From contig BSYQ01000012.1 of assembly GCA_030272585.1 (NCBI GenBank), positions 2,852,001 through 2,916,000 on the forward strand: a DNA stretch of 64,000 nucleotides, given 5' to 3'. Below, piece after piece: positions 31,580 to 44,093 of the stretch (its first letter is position 1; each line of letters opens with the position of its first letter). A program made the position numbers and the translations under genes. The notes under the pieces were generated by a model, which saw only the letters and a list, made by a program, of their open reading frames with translations, made no database searches and had not been told where the DNA came from. The DNA is from Bryopsis sp. KO-2023. Taxonomy: Eukaryota; Chlorophyta; Ulvophyceae; Bryopsidales; Bryopsidaceae.

Positions 31580-31710
31580 TGGGGCCGAGGAACGGGACTA
31601 GACGGTCCTCAACAAGTAAAGTCGTCCGGGCAGGCAACGCACGGCGGGTCAATCGGCAGTTCAGATGTTCGCAAAAAAAAAAACAACAAACAAACAAACA
31701 TCAATTACAT

Positions 31711-32402
31711 TGTGTAGGAGAGAAAAAAAAAAAAAATCATGAACGACGAAAGCAACGATGGCGGCCACAGAGTTGATGCGTTCAAATTTCAATTTTAGGA
31801 CAGTGAATGGTCTCGGACCTGCAGGCGTTCTCAGATTTCATATGAGTGCCATCCCTATATAGGGTCTGTCACTGCAAAGCGAACAAAGCAACGCAAATAA
31901 GAAGCGAAATCTGACTGGGGAGTCTTACACAAACATCAAACGCCTATGTGGATTGTTTCCATGTACGAAGTACAAGGGGTTACGAAAAGGATGACCGACG
32001 AAGGGTGGGAAACATTTCCAGAAAGTGGTTGAATGATGCAGTTTGGGCTTTTGAACAGTTTCGACGAACTGGGACTGGGGCACACAGAATTTCTGGGAAG
32101 TTCCACGCTGGAAGAGGCACCTTTGGGAAGGCGAAAATGTTCCAAAGTCAACCAGTACAGTTGCAGTAACTATTTAAGGAAATCAAGGAAATCATCAGAC
32201 ACTACTCTGTTTTCCCGCCCCTCCCGGGCCCTTCCTTTGAAAGTTTTGATACTGGAATGGTAGACTTGCATGGGACAATGGCATATTTTAACGAATGTTT
32301 TTTAATCCTTCTCCTTTCAATGTTGGAGGATGATTCGAAGCTGTTAAGCTGTGAAGAAGGCCTTGACTGAGGAACTCCAAAAGGCAGAATGACAACTGTT
32401 CT
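31711..32402. other. Flank right of the retroelement nest / 3' flank of the CSPP1-like gene
   Basis: No supported gene. A 19-codon ORF (31739-31798, starting MNDESNDGG) sits next to the LINE edge and could be a remnant first exon, but nothing downstream confirms it. Confidence 0.4.
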
Positions 32403-35400
32403 TCACAAGGCCGGCATCCATTGAGTATCAGTAACGAGGCTCATGTTGCTTTCCATTCGCTGAACAGAAGAATCGTCTACTGAAGGTGTTGCAGGGACGT
32501 CAGTTCTCGTTTTTAAGTCCTGCATTTCTTTGTCCAGAGCGTCGATCATGTCTTGAGCTGTTGAATCCACTTCTTTTTCGTCGGCGTTTGGTAAATCGAA
32601 TGTTCCTGTTGGAGCAGATATGCGCTCCATCTCCGCGTCTAAGGTGTCTTTCTCTGGTCTGGCCGCCTTTTCTGAAGGCAACGATGCTTCCTCATCCGTG
32701 AGCGTTTTAGTGCCGACAAGGTCCTGCTCAGCTGCTTCCTCTTGAATTGGCTCGGAGACCAGGGACATGCTCTCCATCCTTCGAGCTGATTGGCCATCTT
32801 TTTGCGGAGGAATGCCAACAACGTATTTCTTCAGAAACGCCTCCAAAGCTTCAGGGTCGAGACTTCCAGAATGCGTGCGCATGCCCTCCAGAGCTCGCAG
32901 TTTGGAATCATTCCTTTTTAGAATATTTTCGACGTCCGTTGCCCTGGACTGGCCTGTTGAGGTCCGTTCCAGATGAATATCCTGCAGATCAAATCCCAGT
33001 TTCACCCCCTCAGCAAACGAGTTCCTGGTTTTCTTTTCGTTTCAGTTTGTTTCGTGCTTTCTTTTTGTTTTTGTTTTTCTTTTGTTGTTTGTTTCTATTA
33101 TTTTTTTTCAAGGGAGGGGGGTTGACTATCTACAAAAACGTACTGGGTGTTTGCAGTCGAATTGAATATACACATATGCAGGAATCAGAGTATTGTCCCG
33201 TTGCTTGCAGCAGCGATAGTGGCGAGACGTTGTTTTTGGACTTACCGTTCTTGGAGTAAACTTGACGGCGTGCTCTTTTCTGATTCCAGCCTCCTCTTGC
33301 ATCTTCCCAGCTGGTACGACCTGCCCATCGGGAAAGAGCCAGACACTCTCAGAATTGGCCATTGGTGTAGCTCCTCTTGTCCCGCCGTCGCTTTGGGATG
33401 CTCTCTTTCCTCCCGTCTCGGTTTGAGTTGCATTAATGAACATTTCCCTCACTGCCCCTGGATTCCTCCCCCACCCCCAGAGTTCCCTCTCCAGAGGTCC
33501 TGGGGCTGGGTTTCCCAGAACTTCCCAGGATATCGATGGAGGCTTTATGGAGTGCGCCGTTTTGACCACCTCTTCTCGAACGTCGTTGTTTGTGCGAATC
33601 ATGTCCAGGCGTAGCTTCTGGAGCTCGGCTTTTGCCGAAGCGTTCTCTCTTTCTAGATGCAGTGCCTTTTCTCGAAGCGAAATAACCTCCGCCTGATATT
33701 GACGCTCCAATTGCGATGCAAGCTTTTCCATATCATGCTTTGTCTCCTTCTTCTGAGACTCGATTTCTTTTCGGAGCCTTCATGAAAAGCAGAGCACCAC
33801 ATTGAGTTAATAAAAGATAGCTCGTGTGAGTTTGAGTTCTTACTCCCGTAGTCGCACACCCTCCCACCCAAAATATTGCTCGAGGGGAGAAAAAGCACCC
33901 AAAAAAAGAAAGAAAGAGAGGGAGAAACAAGGATAGTTTTCTAAAGCAGGAAAAATACCTCTCCATCTGCTCTTCTGTTGCGCGCTTCACTGCATCTTCA
34001 CAAATGGGTACCAGATCTTCTGCATTTCTGTGAGTAGCTGGAACAGGATCCTCCTTCTTGTTGTCGTTGCTGGGCTGCCCCATCGTTCTATCAACAGGAG
34101 TTTCGACCACAGGCGCCATTTTAAAGGAATGTCTCGACGTTCTGGACTCTTGAAGGGCTTTGCTCCAAGCCTCCGCCACAACATCAGCCTTGGAGTCTTT
34201 CAACGACTCCTTCTCTTTCTCCTTTCGCAGTTGCTCTTCGTGTCTTTGAGTGATGGATTCCAGCTCCTTTTGGACCCTAGCTTCTTCCTGACGCTCTGCA
34301 TCTCGAAGCGCTGACTTCTTGGCTATCTGTGGATACCACCAGGTTGCCAAAGACCCTTCAAAACATGCTTCATTTCAATGCATCCAAAATTTGGGCGGCA
34401 AATCTATTTCAAGTTTGTTCTCACCTCTCGATTCTTTTTTTCTTCGATTTGCTGTCTGAGAGCATCCTGAAGCTCCTTCGCAACTCTTTGTTTTTTCTCC
34501 AATTCATCCGAGGTCATGAAAGCGTTGTCTGAACGGAACTTTACGATGACACTGTCACGGTGGGGTTTCCTCAGCTCGGAGGGAAAGTTGATGCTATCGG
34601 CCACTTCCATATCCCCTTTAGGAGGCCTAGGGTCAACCTGCACCAAAACAATAATTCACAATAATTCACCTAATTTTCACATCTACAGGAATTGAGTCGA
34701 CAGAAAAAATTGGGAAAACGTTGGCTTTAAAATCTACGAACTGCTGAGCGGAGACAATGTACTCTTCATAAAGATCGAGTTTTTACAAGCTTGTCCATGC
34801 ACCTGGAAATCAGGATTCATTGATCCAACTCTAGGTGAAAATGTAGCATCTTCTGTCGCCAATGTTCGCCTGTATTCTGTGATTTCTGCTTCCTTCTTGA
34901 GATCGGCTTCCATCTCAGCCGCCTTTGCGTCAATTCTTTCCCTCCTCTTGGCATTTATCTGGGCTTCCAGCTCGGCTCTGTACTCAGCTTTTTTCCTTTC
35001 GGTTTTCTGTTTCTGTAGCTCTGGATCTGAATACTCGAAACCAAGTTTCGCTAGAGTTCCCTGACCTGAACGCACAATTTAAACTTTCAGTGAAGAAGGT
35101 TCGAACCTGACAAAACTGAGAGAAGTCTCAATAATATCCCTCGTTTCTCAAAATCGTTTGTGCTCCACCTTCTGATTCGTGGGTTCCCTCAGAAGCGTTT
35201 TCGTCTTCTTTTCTCAGCCATTCTGGATAGGGGTTATTCGGTGGACCGCTTGATCTCGTGTGGTAAGGCAAATGTTGCAGCGCTTCCCTTGGTTGCATGT
35301 CTGTTAAATCAGCAGCAGGACCCTCAGGTCCATGCAAGCTGTGCGAAAAAGCAAAAACGTATCAACGGTCTGAAGACGGCGTTTGCTCAGATTGCGAGTG

Positions 35401-36055
35401 CAAACACTGGGCACGTGCCTTATCTACATATTTGTTCTGACTCTGCGCACCGTTGCATTTGTCACCCGGGGGGAGATATTGTGGCGGCGCTCGCATGCTG
35501 CTGTAGGGGTCGTTCAGTCCTGGATGCGCCGCCAGCGGCGGCGCCCAATCCATAGGCATATAGGGCATGGCCGATGGATGGAAACCGTGCGCATTGACAG
35601 GTTGGGGTGGAGGCATCGTTCCACCCATTACTGGCATCCAGTATCCGGGCATCGGAACAGGTCCACCTGGTTGCGTTGCCGATCGCCCAGTGTGTCCATG
35701 ATCAACCACAACTGGAGGCTTGGAAAAAGATGGGTCGCGGAGGGGTCCTGACGTTTTCTCTGCGCTCGCATGCGATTCGCGTCTGTTGGTGGCATCCTTT
35801 CGTCCGACATGGCGGTTGCGCTGCTTTCGTCTGCGGGTCTCCTTTTCCTCGATTTGTTCAAGCAGTTCCGTTGCATACGCACGCTTCCTTTCCTCGTCTT
35901 GTTTCTGTGGCGACAGGATAGCCTCAGCGCCAGCCAACCTTACTTTCTGCAACAATTGTTTTTGCTTGTTTTCTTGCCTGCTTCAGATCCCATTGGTCGT
36001 CGGTCGCTTCTAAGATGTCCTTTACAAGATCAGGAAACCGCAGTTTCGTCGTCAT
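32403..36055 (-). CDS. CSPP1-like centrosome/axoneme coiled-coil protein (8 exons, about 897 aa)
   Basis: Exons: 36055-36026, 35946-about 35408, 35338-35169, 35065-34803, 34637-34425, 34326-33959, 33777-33246, 32981-32403, in frame as modelled. The protein is largely charged coiled coil. The motif 'YA.EL..QIEEK..R' occurs three times (YATELLEQIEEKETRR, YRAELEAQINAKRRER, LQDALRQQIEEKKNRE), and LAKLGFEYSDPELQKQK precedes the second copy. This layout resembles CSPP1, a centrosome, spindle and ciliary-axoneme microtubule protein of animals. A Pro/Met-rich low-complexity segment follows the first repeat (about residues 75-160). The C-terminal exon is acidic with Ser/Pro and lacks clear domains. 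Uncertain points are exon 1 (GT donor giving a 79-nt intron chosen over a GC donor giving a 31-nt one) and the donor of exon 2 (35408 or 35378). A homologue of another ciliary coiled-coil family is possible. Confidence 0.72.
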
Positions 36056-37221
36056 TGAAATTGATCAACATCAAATTATTCCCTGGACACAGACGTAGGC
36101 ATTGAAGTGTTGATTTTTTTTGGTCGTGTGCAATATTGGTGATAAAAGGAAAAAGGTTGGAAGGGCAGCGAACAGCCTTCCTAGTCTAGACGCCAGGAAA
36201 AGATCTTTTGCGAGCGTTACTGCGCCGTCTAAACCAATATTACACCAAACCTTGCGAGTTTTGACTGGGTCAACGTACGGTTAGAACATTCTATCCCTGT
36301 TGGGTGCACAAGACGTCTCGCCAGTGTTGGTTACGGAGTCTGACGGGATGGATTTTGAGGAAACAAACAATAAGTGCCTCCCAGGCCTAGTAAGAGCGTG
36401 AGTGAAAGGGAGATATTTATTCTCGACGGTTAAATTCGGACATCGAGAGAGGGGGGGCCAAACTATTCCAGATTTGGAGTTCTAACTGGTGTTTCAGAGC
36501 GGCGGGGGCACTCTGGAAGCTTTCCAGTGGAACGCCCTCCAGAAAGAACTACAGACATATGACCCAACTTGAAGTTAGCCGCCAAAACGCTTTTCGGAAT
36601 AACCCGATTTTCGATCAAGAGATCGCAGCTGTCTCGGCTGCATGTAAATATGTTTGTTTGTTTGTCTCGGCTTTGGGGAATCAAATCAGTCAACTGACAC
36701 ACTGGTGCGAGAAAACTAAGCAAGAAAGAGAGAGAGAGTTTCGTCGAGCATCTTTGAGCACAAGTTTTTCCTGCATGCTTGTTTTCTTTTTCCCTCGGTT
36801 CATGTTTTTTGAAATTTATTTCTTGAGGCTTGAGTTGCAGGACTGCAAGAGGGTCTGGTGATCTTTTTCAGAACAGTATGGTAGGATATAGCTTGCCGCC
36901 CATTACATTACATTTCAGCGTATTCAGTGAAAGGCCGTGAGTATTTTCAAATGCATTTACACAACACAGACATAAGCCTTTAAAAAACACTAAACAAAAT
37001 TCGGGAGGGATCATGGCATTTCCCTCGAAAACACAACGATATCTATCACCACACGATAAACAAAATATGACAAAACTCACTGCATTAAGACTTGCCAGCC
37101 CCTCGACACATAACTCACACTCCCAAAAAAACACACAAAAAAACTGAAGTATTGTACACAACAATCGAATATTTCTTATTCTCTTCTTCGGTCGAGTTAT
37201 CACTCGACTTCCATATGCGTT
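36056..37221. other. Intergenic region
   Basis: This stretch lies between the CSPP1-like start and the 3' end of the ARIADNE gene. It holds the CSPP1-like upstream region near 36056-36400. I see no coding signal or repeat of note. Confidence 0.5.
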
Positions 37222-40200
37222 TCAATGCTGTTCCCCACCAGCTTGGGGTTCATTTTCCCCTTCCCTTTGCCCGCCACGTTCCACTTCCTCCCCTTCAATT
37301 CCAGCCTCATCCCCAGGTGGATTCTCTACCCCTTGCATTTCCTCCCCTTCTACAACCTCCTCCATCTGTTCCCAATCATCATTTTGTTGATTTTGTTGAT
37401 TTTCCTGCTGTTGGGGCTGATTTTGCTCTTCTGGAGGTTGATTTTGCTGTTCTGGGGGATTGTTTTCCTCTTCTGGAGGCTGATTTTGCTCTTCTGGAGG
37501 TTGATTTTGCTGTTCTGGGGCATTGTTTTCCTCTTCCGGGGGCTGATTTTGCTGTTCTGGGTTTTCATCCATTTCTTGATCTTGTTCGGGAGGGGGTGCT
37601 CCCCTAGCACTCCCACAAGCTTCACACTCTTCCGACTCCACGTTTGTGTTTCCAAAAGTACACTGCACGGAAAAACAAAAAGCGATGTTCGTAATAAAAT
37701 CTCCAGAGGTCAGACAAAAAGTCAACACAGAAGAAAAAGAAAAAAACGTGTTTATCTAGTGTCTTAAATCAGGTCAAAAAATCTTCTTTAAGAGAAATGA
37801 ATCTGCCATTTTGAATTATTTCCACGGAGAAAATGCCATGTGGAGAGGTCCGTCTGATTTTTTTTTTCAGTACTTCCTTAGAGATAATGTATTTTTGCCT
37901 CTTTGTGCGTATGACTGACCACATTGCAGATCCAAAATCCTTGTTCAGCTTCTCTTTGGCGGATTGCCTCAGTGGTTTCCTGAAGTGAGGCACCACCATC
38001 TGGTGGCATCTCCAGAGAATTTGTCATGCTGATCTCCAGTGAGCCTACAAAGAGTGCACCAATTCAAAAATTGCTTAACAACGATTACTAAACCTCTGTG
38101 TTGATCGATGTTCTTAGCACTCCCCCCCCCAAAAGAAAAATAACAATACTATTAAACAAACAAATAAAAAGATTAAAAAATCACTTGCCGAGGCGAATGT
38201 ACAGTATCCTGAAAGGAAGAAAAAAAAGGCTCGGAACAGAAAAAAAAAATGAATGACAACTTGAAGTAAAAGATGATGACTGATAGTGAAATATATATGT
38301 GTGCTGAAAAGAAAAACACACCGAATTTCCCGATGCCTTTCTCGAGTTGATCGACCAATTTCGAAAAAAATCCTTCTGTGATTGTGGTGAGGGATATCAG
38401 TTTCGCTCGATGTTCGTTAAAGTCTTCCTTGAACGATTTTTCCTCCGGAGCCCTGCAGAAAAAGAAAAAAAAAGAACATTAAAAATGATAAATCAAAATT
38501 CATTCCAAAGCTGATCAACTGGTGATCTGGTATCACTTGATGGATGCACAAAAAAAAATTAATTTCTCCAGATTCTGAAAGCCTTATGGAAATCGACTGA
38601 CCCCGTCAAGACTTTCCTTATTCAATATTTCCCTAAGACAGATATTCCTGTACGGGTGAATTTAAAAAGAAACTAAAATTAATAGAAATCTCCAGAAATT
38701 GGACAAGAAATAAACAAAGTAAGAGAAGTGTTTTTTTCTTGTCACACATCAGGACAAGTCTTTAAAAAAGAATAAATAAATCTACCCTTTCAGATTATTT
38801 TCATAAATCATTATTTTTCGTAAAAAATAAAATAATAAACGAATCAGGAAAGATGTAATGATTTTTTAATCCTTCATTTAAATTCCATTTTATGAAAAAA
38901 CAAGATATTTTTTTTATATTTTTTTTTCATGATTACTATTCATTATTTTCACAGTACAACAAAATATTTTTTTTTTTTTTCTTTCTTTCACCACCTGTTT
39001 CTCAACAAGCCGTCATCAATCAATGCTCGCAGTTTTCCCTCCACCAAGTCATGCAGTCTTTCAAGGCTGTTTTCAGCATCCCCCTGTTTCAGCAGCAAAA
39101 ATTCAAAATTCACAAACGATATCCATCGAAAAAGCACATCGAACAGTGATTCCGAAAAAAAAAAATCTGGTTGCTTTTTCTTCCATACATCTAATTGCAG
39201 AGGTGCCCAGGAAAAAATAAAAAAATACCTCCTGTATTTTTCTTTTCGCTTACATTTTACATTTTTAGTGGCAACCCTGCTTCGAATTCATTTTTTTTTT
39301 AACATCATTTTGAAGCTATGGACCTCCCTCCCCCAGAACAGCAAAATCAACCTCCCCCCCCCCCCCCTTTCCATTTTCCGGCAGTTTCTTCGGTCAACCA
39401 CTGCAACATTGGAGGAAAAAAACCTTCGACGCTCAAGAAATCACCTACCCCTAAATTAATTAATTAATTAAATTATTTATTTTATTTTATTTTTCCTAGT
39501 CTTAGTCTGGTTCACTTCACTTTCCACCCCCACACAAACAAAAAGCACAATAACCGATGACTCAGCAACGAAGCATAATCGCAACTCACTTGCAGGAACT
39601 CGAAAAACTGTTTTTTGTTTTTGGAGGTTTCGTCCAAGAAAGTGTGATAACCGTATGCATAGGAGTACTTGAGAATCCTCCGGCATTCCACCACTTGATC
39701 CCAAGCTTCCTTGATATGTGTCAAATCAACATCCATCGATACGAGTTTCGTGGTGGTGCCGACTTCCAGCCCAGGCAAAGCTTCCCCAGAAGTCACGACT
39801 CTGCTTCTATCTTCGATGGCCTGCAGATATATATACATATTTATTCGATTGTTTTTGTTTTTTTTTTCTGAAAAAAAAATGCAATAACAGTTAATTTGAC
39901 CAAACATTTCGTTTTTCATGAAAAATCTTCTAGACTTATTACGAAAACTAAGATTTGCACAAAAAAATTGCATAAAAATTGCAGAAAAAATATATTTTTT
40001 TTAAATGTTGAAAATTTTGATCATTTGACAATTTTGTAAGATACGAAGCTATCTTATCAGGACTATTTTTTCTTAGTGATATTTTGACTTTTTTAAAAAA
40101 GTGATCAGGTCTTTGCTGTGCTGTTACATTGCACAAATTGTTTTTGCAATAATTTTTGTCCATTCGCCAGAGAAACTAATACTTCTGCATTCAACGGTGA

Positions 40201-43200
40201 TGGTTATTTTTGGACCAGAAAAATTAACCATTTAACAAAAAAATTAAATTATTATTTTTTCCCCGCCAAGAAGAAAAAAATATCAAAGCGCGATTCACTC
40301 TTTCATTTTTTTATTCTTTTTTTGGGTCGACTGTGCAGATTGGAATAAAGGTTGGATCCTTGCCTGCTTATGAGCGCTGTGATGTGAAGTCCATCTTTCA
40401 AAGTAATGTGTGTATCGCTCAATAGTCAATCTGGCATTTTCCCTTCTTTGCTCATCGTCTGTCAGACCCTCCTCCCTCCGACGAGCTTCATATCTAATCC
40501 AATCGATGCCAAAAATTCCAGTCAAATCGTGGGCTGCTTTTTGAATTCAATCAGTTTTTTCTAAACAGAATTTGATCCAAAATCAATTTGACAAAAAAAA
40601 AAAATCTTCACTTCGTTGATAAAGAATGCTCGCTCTCATTTTTCATTTTTGAGATGGCACCTATCCACCCAAGTGTTATTTTTTCCTGTGGTGGAATTTT
40701 TACTGTTGGGCAGACAGAAAAATACTCGGAATTCATAGAATTCGTGTTTTCACAGAAGAACCTAAAAAGAGTGTCTTTCAAGATAAAAAAAAATCAAGGG
40801 GAAATAGCCTTTACCCATTGCATTGATAGTAGCCCCCCGTTTCATCTCCATGATTGTTCCAATCTGCCAAGCACAGCCAGCAAAATTCATAGCTACACCG
40901 AGAGCAAGTCATGTGCATGCATCCCTGGAAAAAAAAAGAAAAAAGAAAAACAATCCAGAAATCAAATAAAGTGCAAGAAGCTTCACACAACGTGCAGAGA
41001 TCGACCAGGGTTTTGGTTCAGTTTTCATGGGGGGGTTTGAATAACCAACCCCTCCCCCCTTAAATGAAATTTTTTTAAAATGAAACAGAAGAAAAACAAC
41101 AAAGGAGCAATAAAACGATATATAGAAAGCACAAGAAAGCCTCCAACGGAGACTCATCGACATTTTCTCCGACACTTTGAACCAGAAAATTTTAATACGT
41201 TTAATATTTTTGAAGTCAAATATTTCTGACATTTTTTTTTTAATGAAAAGATACGGCTACGACTGGAAAACTGCATCAAATTCTGCGACATGGAATGCGA
41301 AACTCAACAGCAAAACAAACGATTTTTTTGTCGATTTTTTTTGGAACAACTTTTAAAAATGTTACTATATATAAAAAATATAAAAAATATGCACATATAT
41401 ATAAATTTGATTCCACACGATCGTGAAGCATGAATATCCGACCTGATTCTTTTCGATGGCTACTCTGCATTTTGGACAAGGCTTCGTGAACGCCAAGACG
41501 TAATTTTGATTCTCCGATTCATCAGACAGTTTCATGTTCCACGTACGGATGGTATCGCAATCAACCTCCACAAAACAAAAAATTACAAATAAATCAATAA
41601 GCAAAGAAAAAATAAATAAGTAAAGATACAAATAAGCAAAAAAAACAAATTAATTAACTTTAAAAAATATATATATATATAAATAAATGAAGCCTATAAC
41701 ACATTTCCGTGAACAGGCTGCACTTGGCCTTTTGGCCTTGTGTGAAATCCTTTCAATTCAATAGATAAATAAATAAATAGCTGCACAAACGCTATTGTTC
41801 ATGTCTCAACATATTTCCAAATCCCAGAAAGAAAAAGCCGAAAACAAATTTTGCATTTCTCACGGGGCGATGCGCTTCTTCGTGGCATCGGAAACAGAAA
41901 ACCTCTCCACAGGAGCAATGCACTTCGACGGCTTCCATCTGAGCAAGATTATCGATGCATTCCGCAACTTTTCCACATTTTGCATTGGGGCACCAAGCCA
42001 CCCGAGGATTGTCATCCACATACGATCGCACTGCAAACTCTTCCAATCGATCCAAATCCTGTTTCTTCCCATGCTTGTCCAGCATCGATTTTGGAATCTA
42101 GATAAAAAAACACAGCGGAAACGTGGGGATGTGATCGATTCTTTTTCGAGATGCTTGCTGAAAACAGCACCCACCCCTCCCCAAAAAAGAAGATGGGGTA
42201 AAGTAAAATGCATGTGTGTGGCTCTGCCTACAGATCATGGATGCATGGGATGCAGATGGGATGCAAATGAGATGCAAACGAGATGCAGATGAGATCCAAA
42301 TGAGATGCAGATGGGATGCAAATGAGATGCACATGAGATGCATGTATTGATTTCTGGAGGTCAATAAGAGTGCTATATATCCACACGTTCAAAGTTAATG
42401 CCTTGGTGTCCGAAAAAACAACACCACAATGTTTCCTTACATAATGAGAGCAATCTGGCATCGGACATCGTATGTCCAAACACGAGGGGCCCTTTTCGAC
42501 AGCGACCTCGATGTATTTTTCCCAGCAGGCCGGGCACATGCCATGATTGCAAGCAGAATAGCGAACGTCTTTGCTTGAGAAACAGACGGGACAATCCTCC
42601 TACAATAGTGGTGGGGAAAAAACAATACAAAGGCTCGATCGCATTATCCAACAGCAATCGTCAAGCCACCGAGCGAGCGTGCAAGTAGAATTTTGAAAGA
42701 AAGATGGGGAGCATTTGCTTAATTTTTTTGACAGGATGGTGAGTCACGTTGCTGGTTAGACTGATGTACGATTGAAGCAAAATAAAACAGCTGTACGGAA
42801 AAAAAAAAGGAAAAATAATGAAAATAATGAAAATAATTTTTGATCAGCACCTGTGAGGAAGGAGAGGGGCCTTCATCGCACAAGCCCAAATCTTTTCGAA
42901 CTCTTTCCAAGTCCCCAAACCACAGCTCCATCGCTCTGTCCTTGTGCCTGTTTACAGTACCAGATTTTATTTTTTTTTAAGTTCAGTGGAAAAAAAAAGA
43001 AAAAGGCAAAGGTCGGAAAATAACCTAATGGAAAATTTTTATCCTGAACTTTGATAGAAATTTTCAATGCCGATGACAATTTTGGCCATTTGCATTTTTT
43101 TTGTCTATTTTTAATTAAAAAAAGCGCGCCCCCAAAAAGCACTGGCAGGTACAAAAAAGAACTGGTAATAATCAAACAATAATACAAGCGTTCTTTATTC

Positions 43201-44093
43201 TTTTGTATATTGCTTTGGTTTAGGCAACCATGACAGCATTGGCATCGGGTGCCTTTGGCAGCTCTGTGAGGAAAATTAAAAATGAAGTGGGATTGCAAAC
43301 AAAAAATACAGTAAAGGGAATTTATCATTAACTGGACAATTGTATACGTCACCTTACCAATTATATTTTCGCAAAAGTCTCAGCGCAACATCTGTATCGA
43401 TCTGCAACCATACCCAGCATGTCACTATATTTTCTCCCCCCCTCAGACGGCCAAGTCCAGCATTATTTAACACTGAAAAAAAAAGAAGAAAAAAGAAGGG
43501 CTGGGCCTGGTCCAATTTGAAGTAACAAGTTAGATACAGGAAGAAATTAGAAAACGAAACATTATTTTGGAGCGAAAATTTACCCCAAGCAGAGAGGTCA
43601 CATCGTCGATGGTTTTCAATCTTGTGCGCTCAACATCGCCTCTGTCCAGCAACAAATAGAAAGACTGCAAAAAAAACAACCCACCACCCACAAAAGATTA
43701 TTATTCGAAAAAGAGTAATAATTGAACGACTAATTGGCCTGGAACCTGCTGCCGAAAACAAAACTCCTGTAGTTTTATTCTTCGACCCCTCCTCTTTCCA
43801 AAAGAAGACAAAAAGCAACAAGCCTGGCAGTTAGGGGCTGAGAAATGCTCTCTGCAAAGTTAATTCCATTCAAAGGGCGAGAACGCTCGTTTAGTTGTTC
43901 GGCTCCGCGCCTATAGCGCGCGTTTTCAAGAATTTCGCTGGGCTTCGATAAAACAGGATTTATCCTCCCTGTTCACCTTGGGTTGCTCTTGCGAGAGGGA
44001 TGCCTCCAAAGAAGGATAAGTCTGGTACTGACTGGAGAAAGCCGAGTAATCGGTGAGTGGAAAAGACAAGCTTTCTTCCAGGATTTCGCTCAT
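37222..44093 (-). CDS. ARIADNE-type RBR E3 ubiquitin ligase with RanBP2 zinc finger (15 exons, 711 aa)
   Basis: Exons: 44093-43977, 43664-43584, 43401-43358, 42947-42851, 42599-42441, 42097-41864, 41565-41443, 40924-40815, 40493-40364, 39820-39590, 39083-38995, 38452-38322, 38208-38185, 38044-37920, 37662-37222; frame is kept throughout. A UBA-like segment ([19 protein letters not shown]) leads to RING1 (CPVC...[10 protein letters not shown]...CPMPDC), IBR ([12 protein letters not shown]...[11 protein letters not shown]), and RING2 (CPKC...GCMHMTC..C..EFCWLC; the Cys of GCMHM is the expected ubiquitin-thioester residue). The Ariadne helical domain follows ([17 protein letters not shown]). Near the C-terminus is a RanBP2 finger (WICNVCTFGN, C-x2-C spacing complete), as in plant ARI proteins, then a tail of QQNQPPEE repeats. 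The enzyme passes ubiquitin from E2 to its own cysteine and then to substrate; it is normally restrained by the Ariadne domain. Confidence 0.93.
37385..37590 (-). repeat. Tandem repeat coding for NQPPEE/EENN in the ARIADNE tail
   Basis: Alternating units of 'QQNQPPEE' and 'EENN' are encoded by an imperfect repeat (CTGATTTTGCT.TTCTGG and its variants on the + strand). The tail is strongly acidic, Gln- and Pro-rich, and probably disordered. Confidence 0.8.
42236..42348. repeat. Minisatellite (about 11-bp period) in an ARIADNE intron
   Basis: Repeats of GATGCAAATGA and variants (GATGCAGATGG, GATGCACATGA), about ten copies, lie within the intron between the RING1 exon and the IBR exon. Confidence 0.8.

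Larger units (their letters stand above)
26489..31670 (-). mobile_element. RLE-type LINE (R2/NeSL-like group), 3' end displaced by the LTR element
   Basis: A non-LTR retrotransposon on the minus strand with two long ORFs: ORF1 (31579-29969) and ORF2 (29968-26486). The C-terminal restriction-like endonuclease and N-terminal zinc fingers place it with the R2/NeSL-type LINEs rather than the APE-type. A GC-rich 5' UTR of about 90 bp precedes ORF1. The outer flanks (17021-17056 and 31671-31710) share a poly-A/AACAAACAAACAT/TTACAT pattern that may be a diverged target duplication of 35-40 bp. Both ORFs are open, so the copy was recently intact. The LTR element has since landed at the extreme end of ORF2. 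Confidence 0.85.

Noticed and set aside
35946-36025. 31-nt GC-AG intron in the CSPP1-like gene
   Set aside because: The donor CAGGCAAGA is good and frame is kept, but 31 nt is shorter than any other intron here. A 79-nt GT-AG intron was preferred; RNA would decide.
42236-42348. CRISPR-like array
   Set aside because: Units are about 11 bp, contiguous and without unique spacers: a minisatellite inside an intron of a eukaryotic gene.
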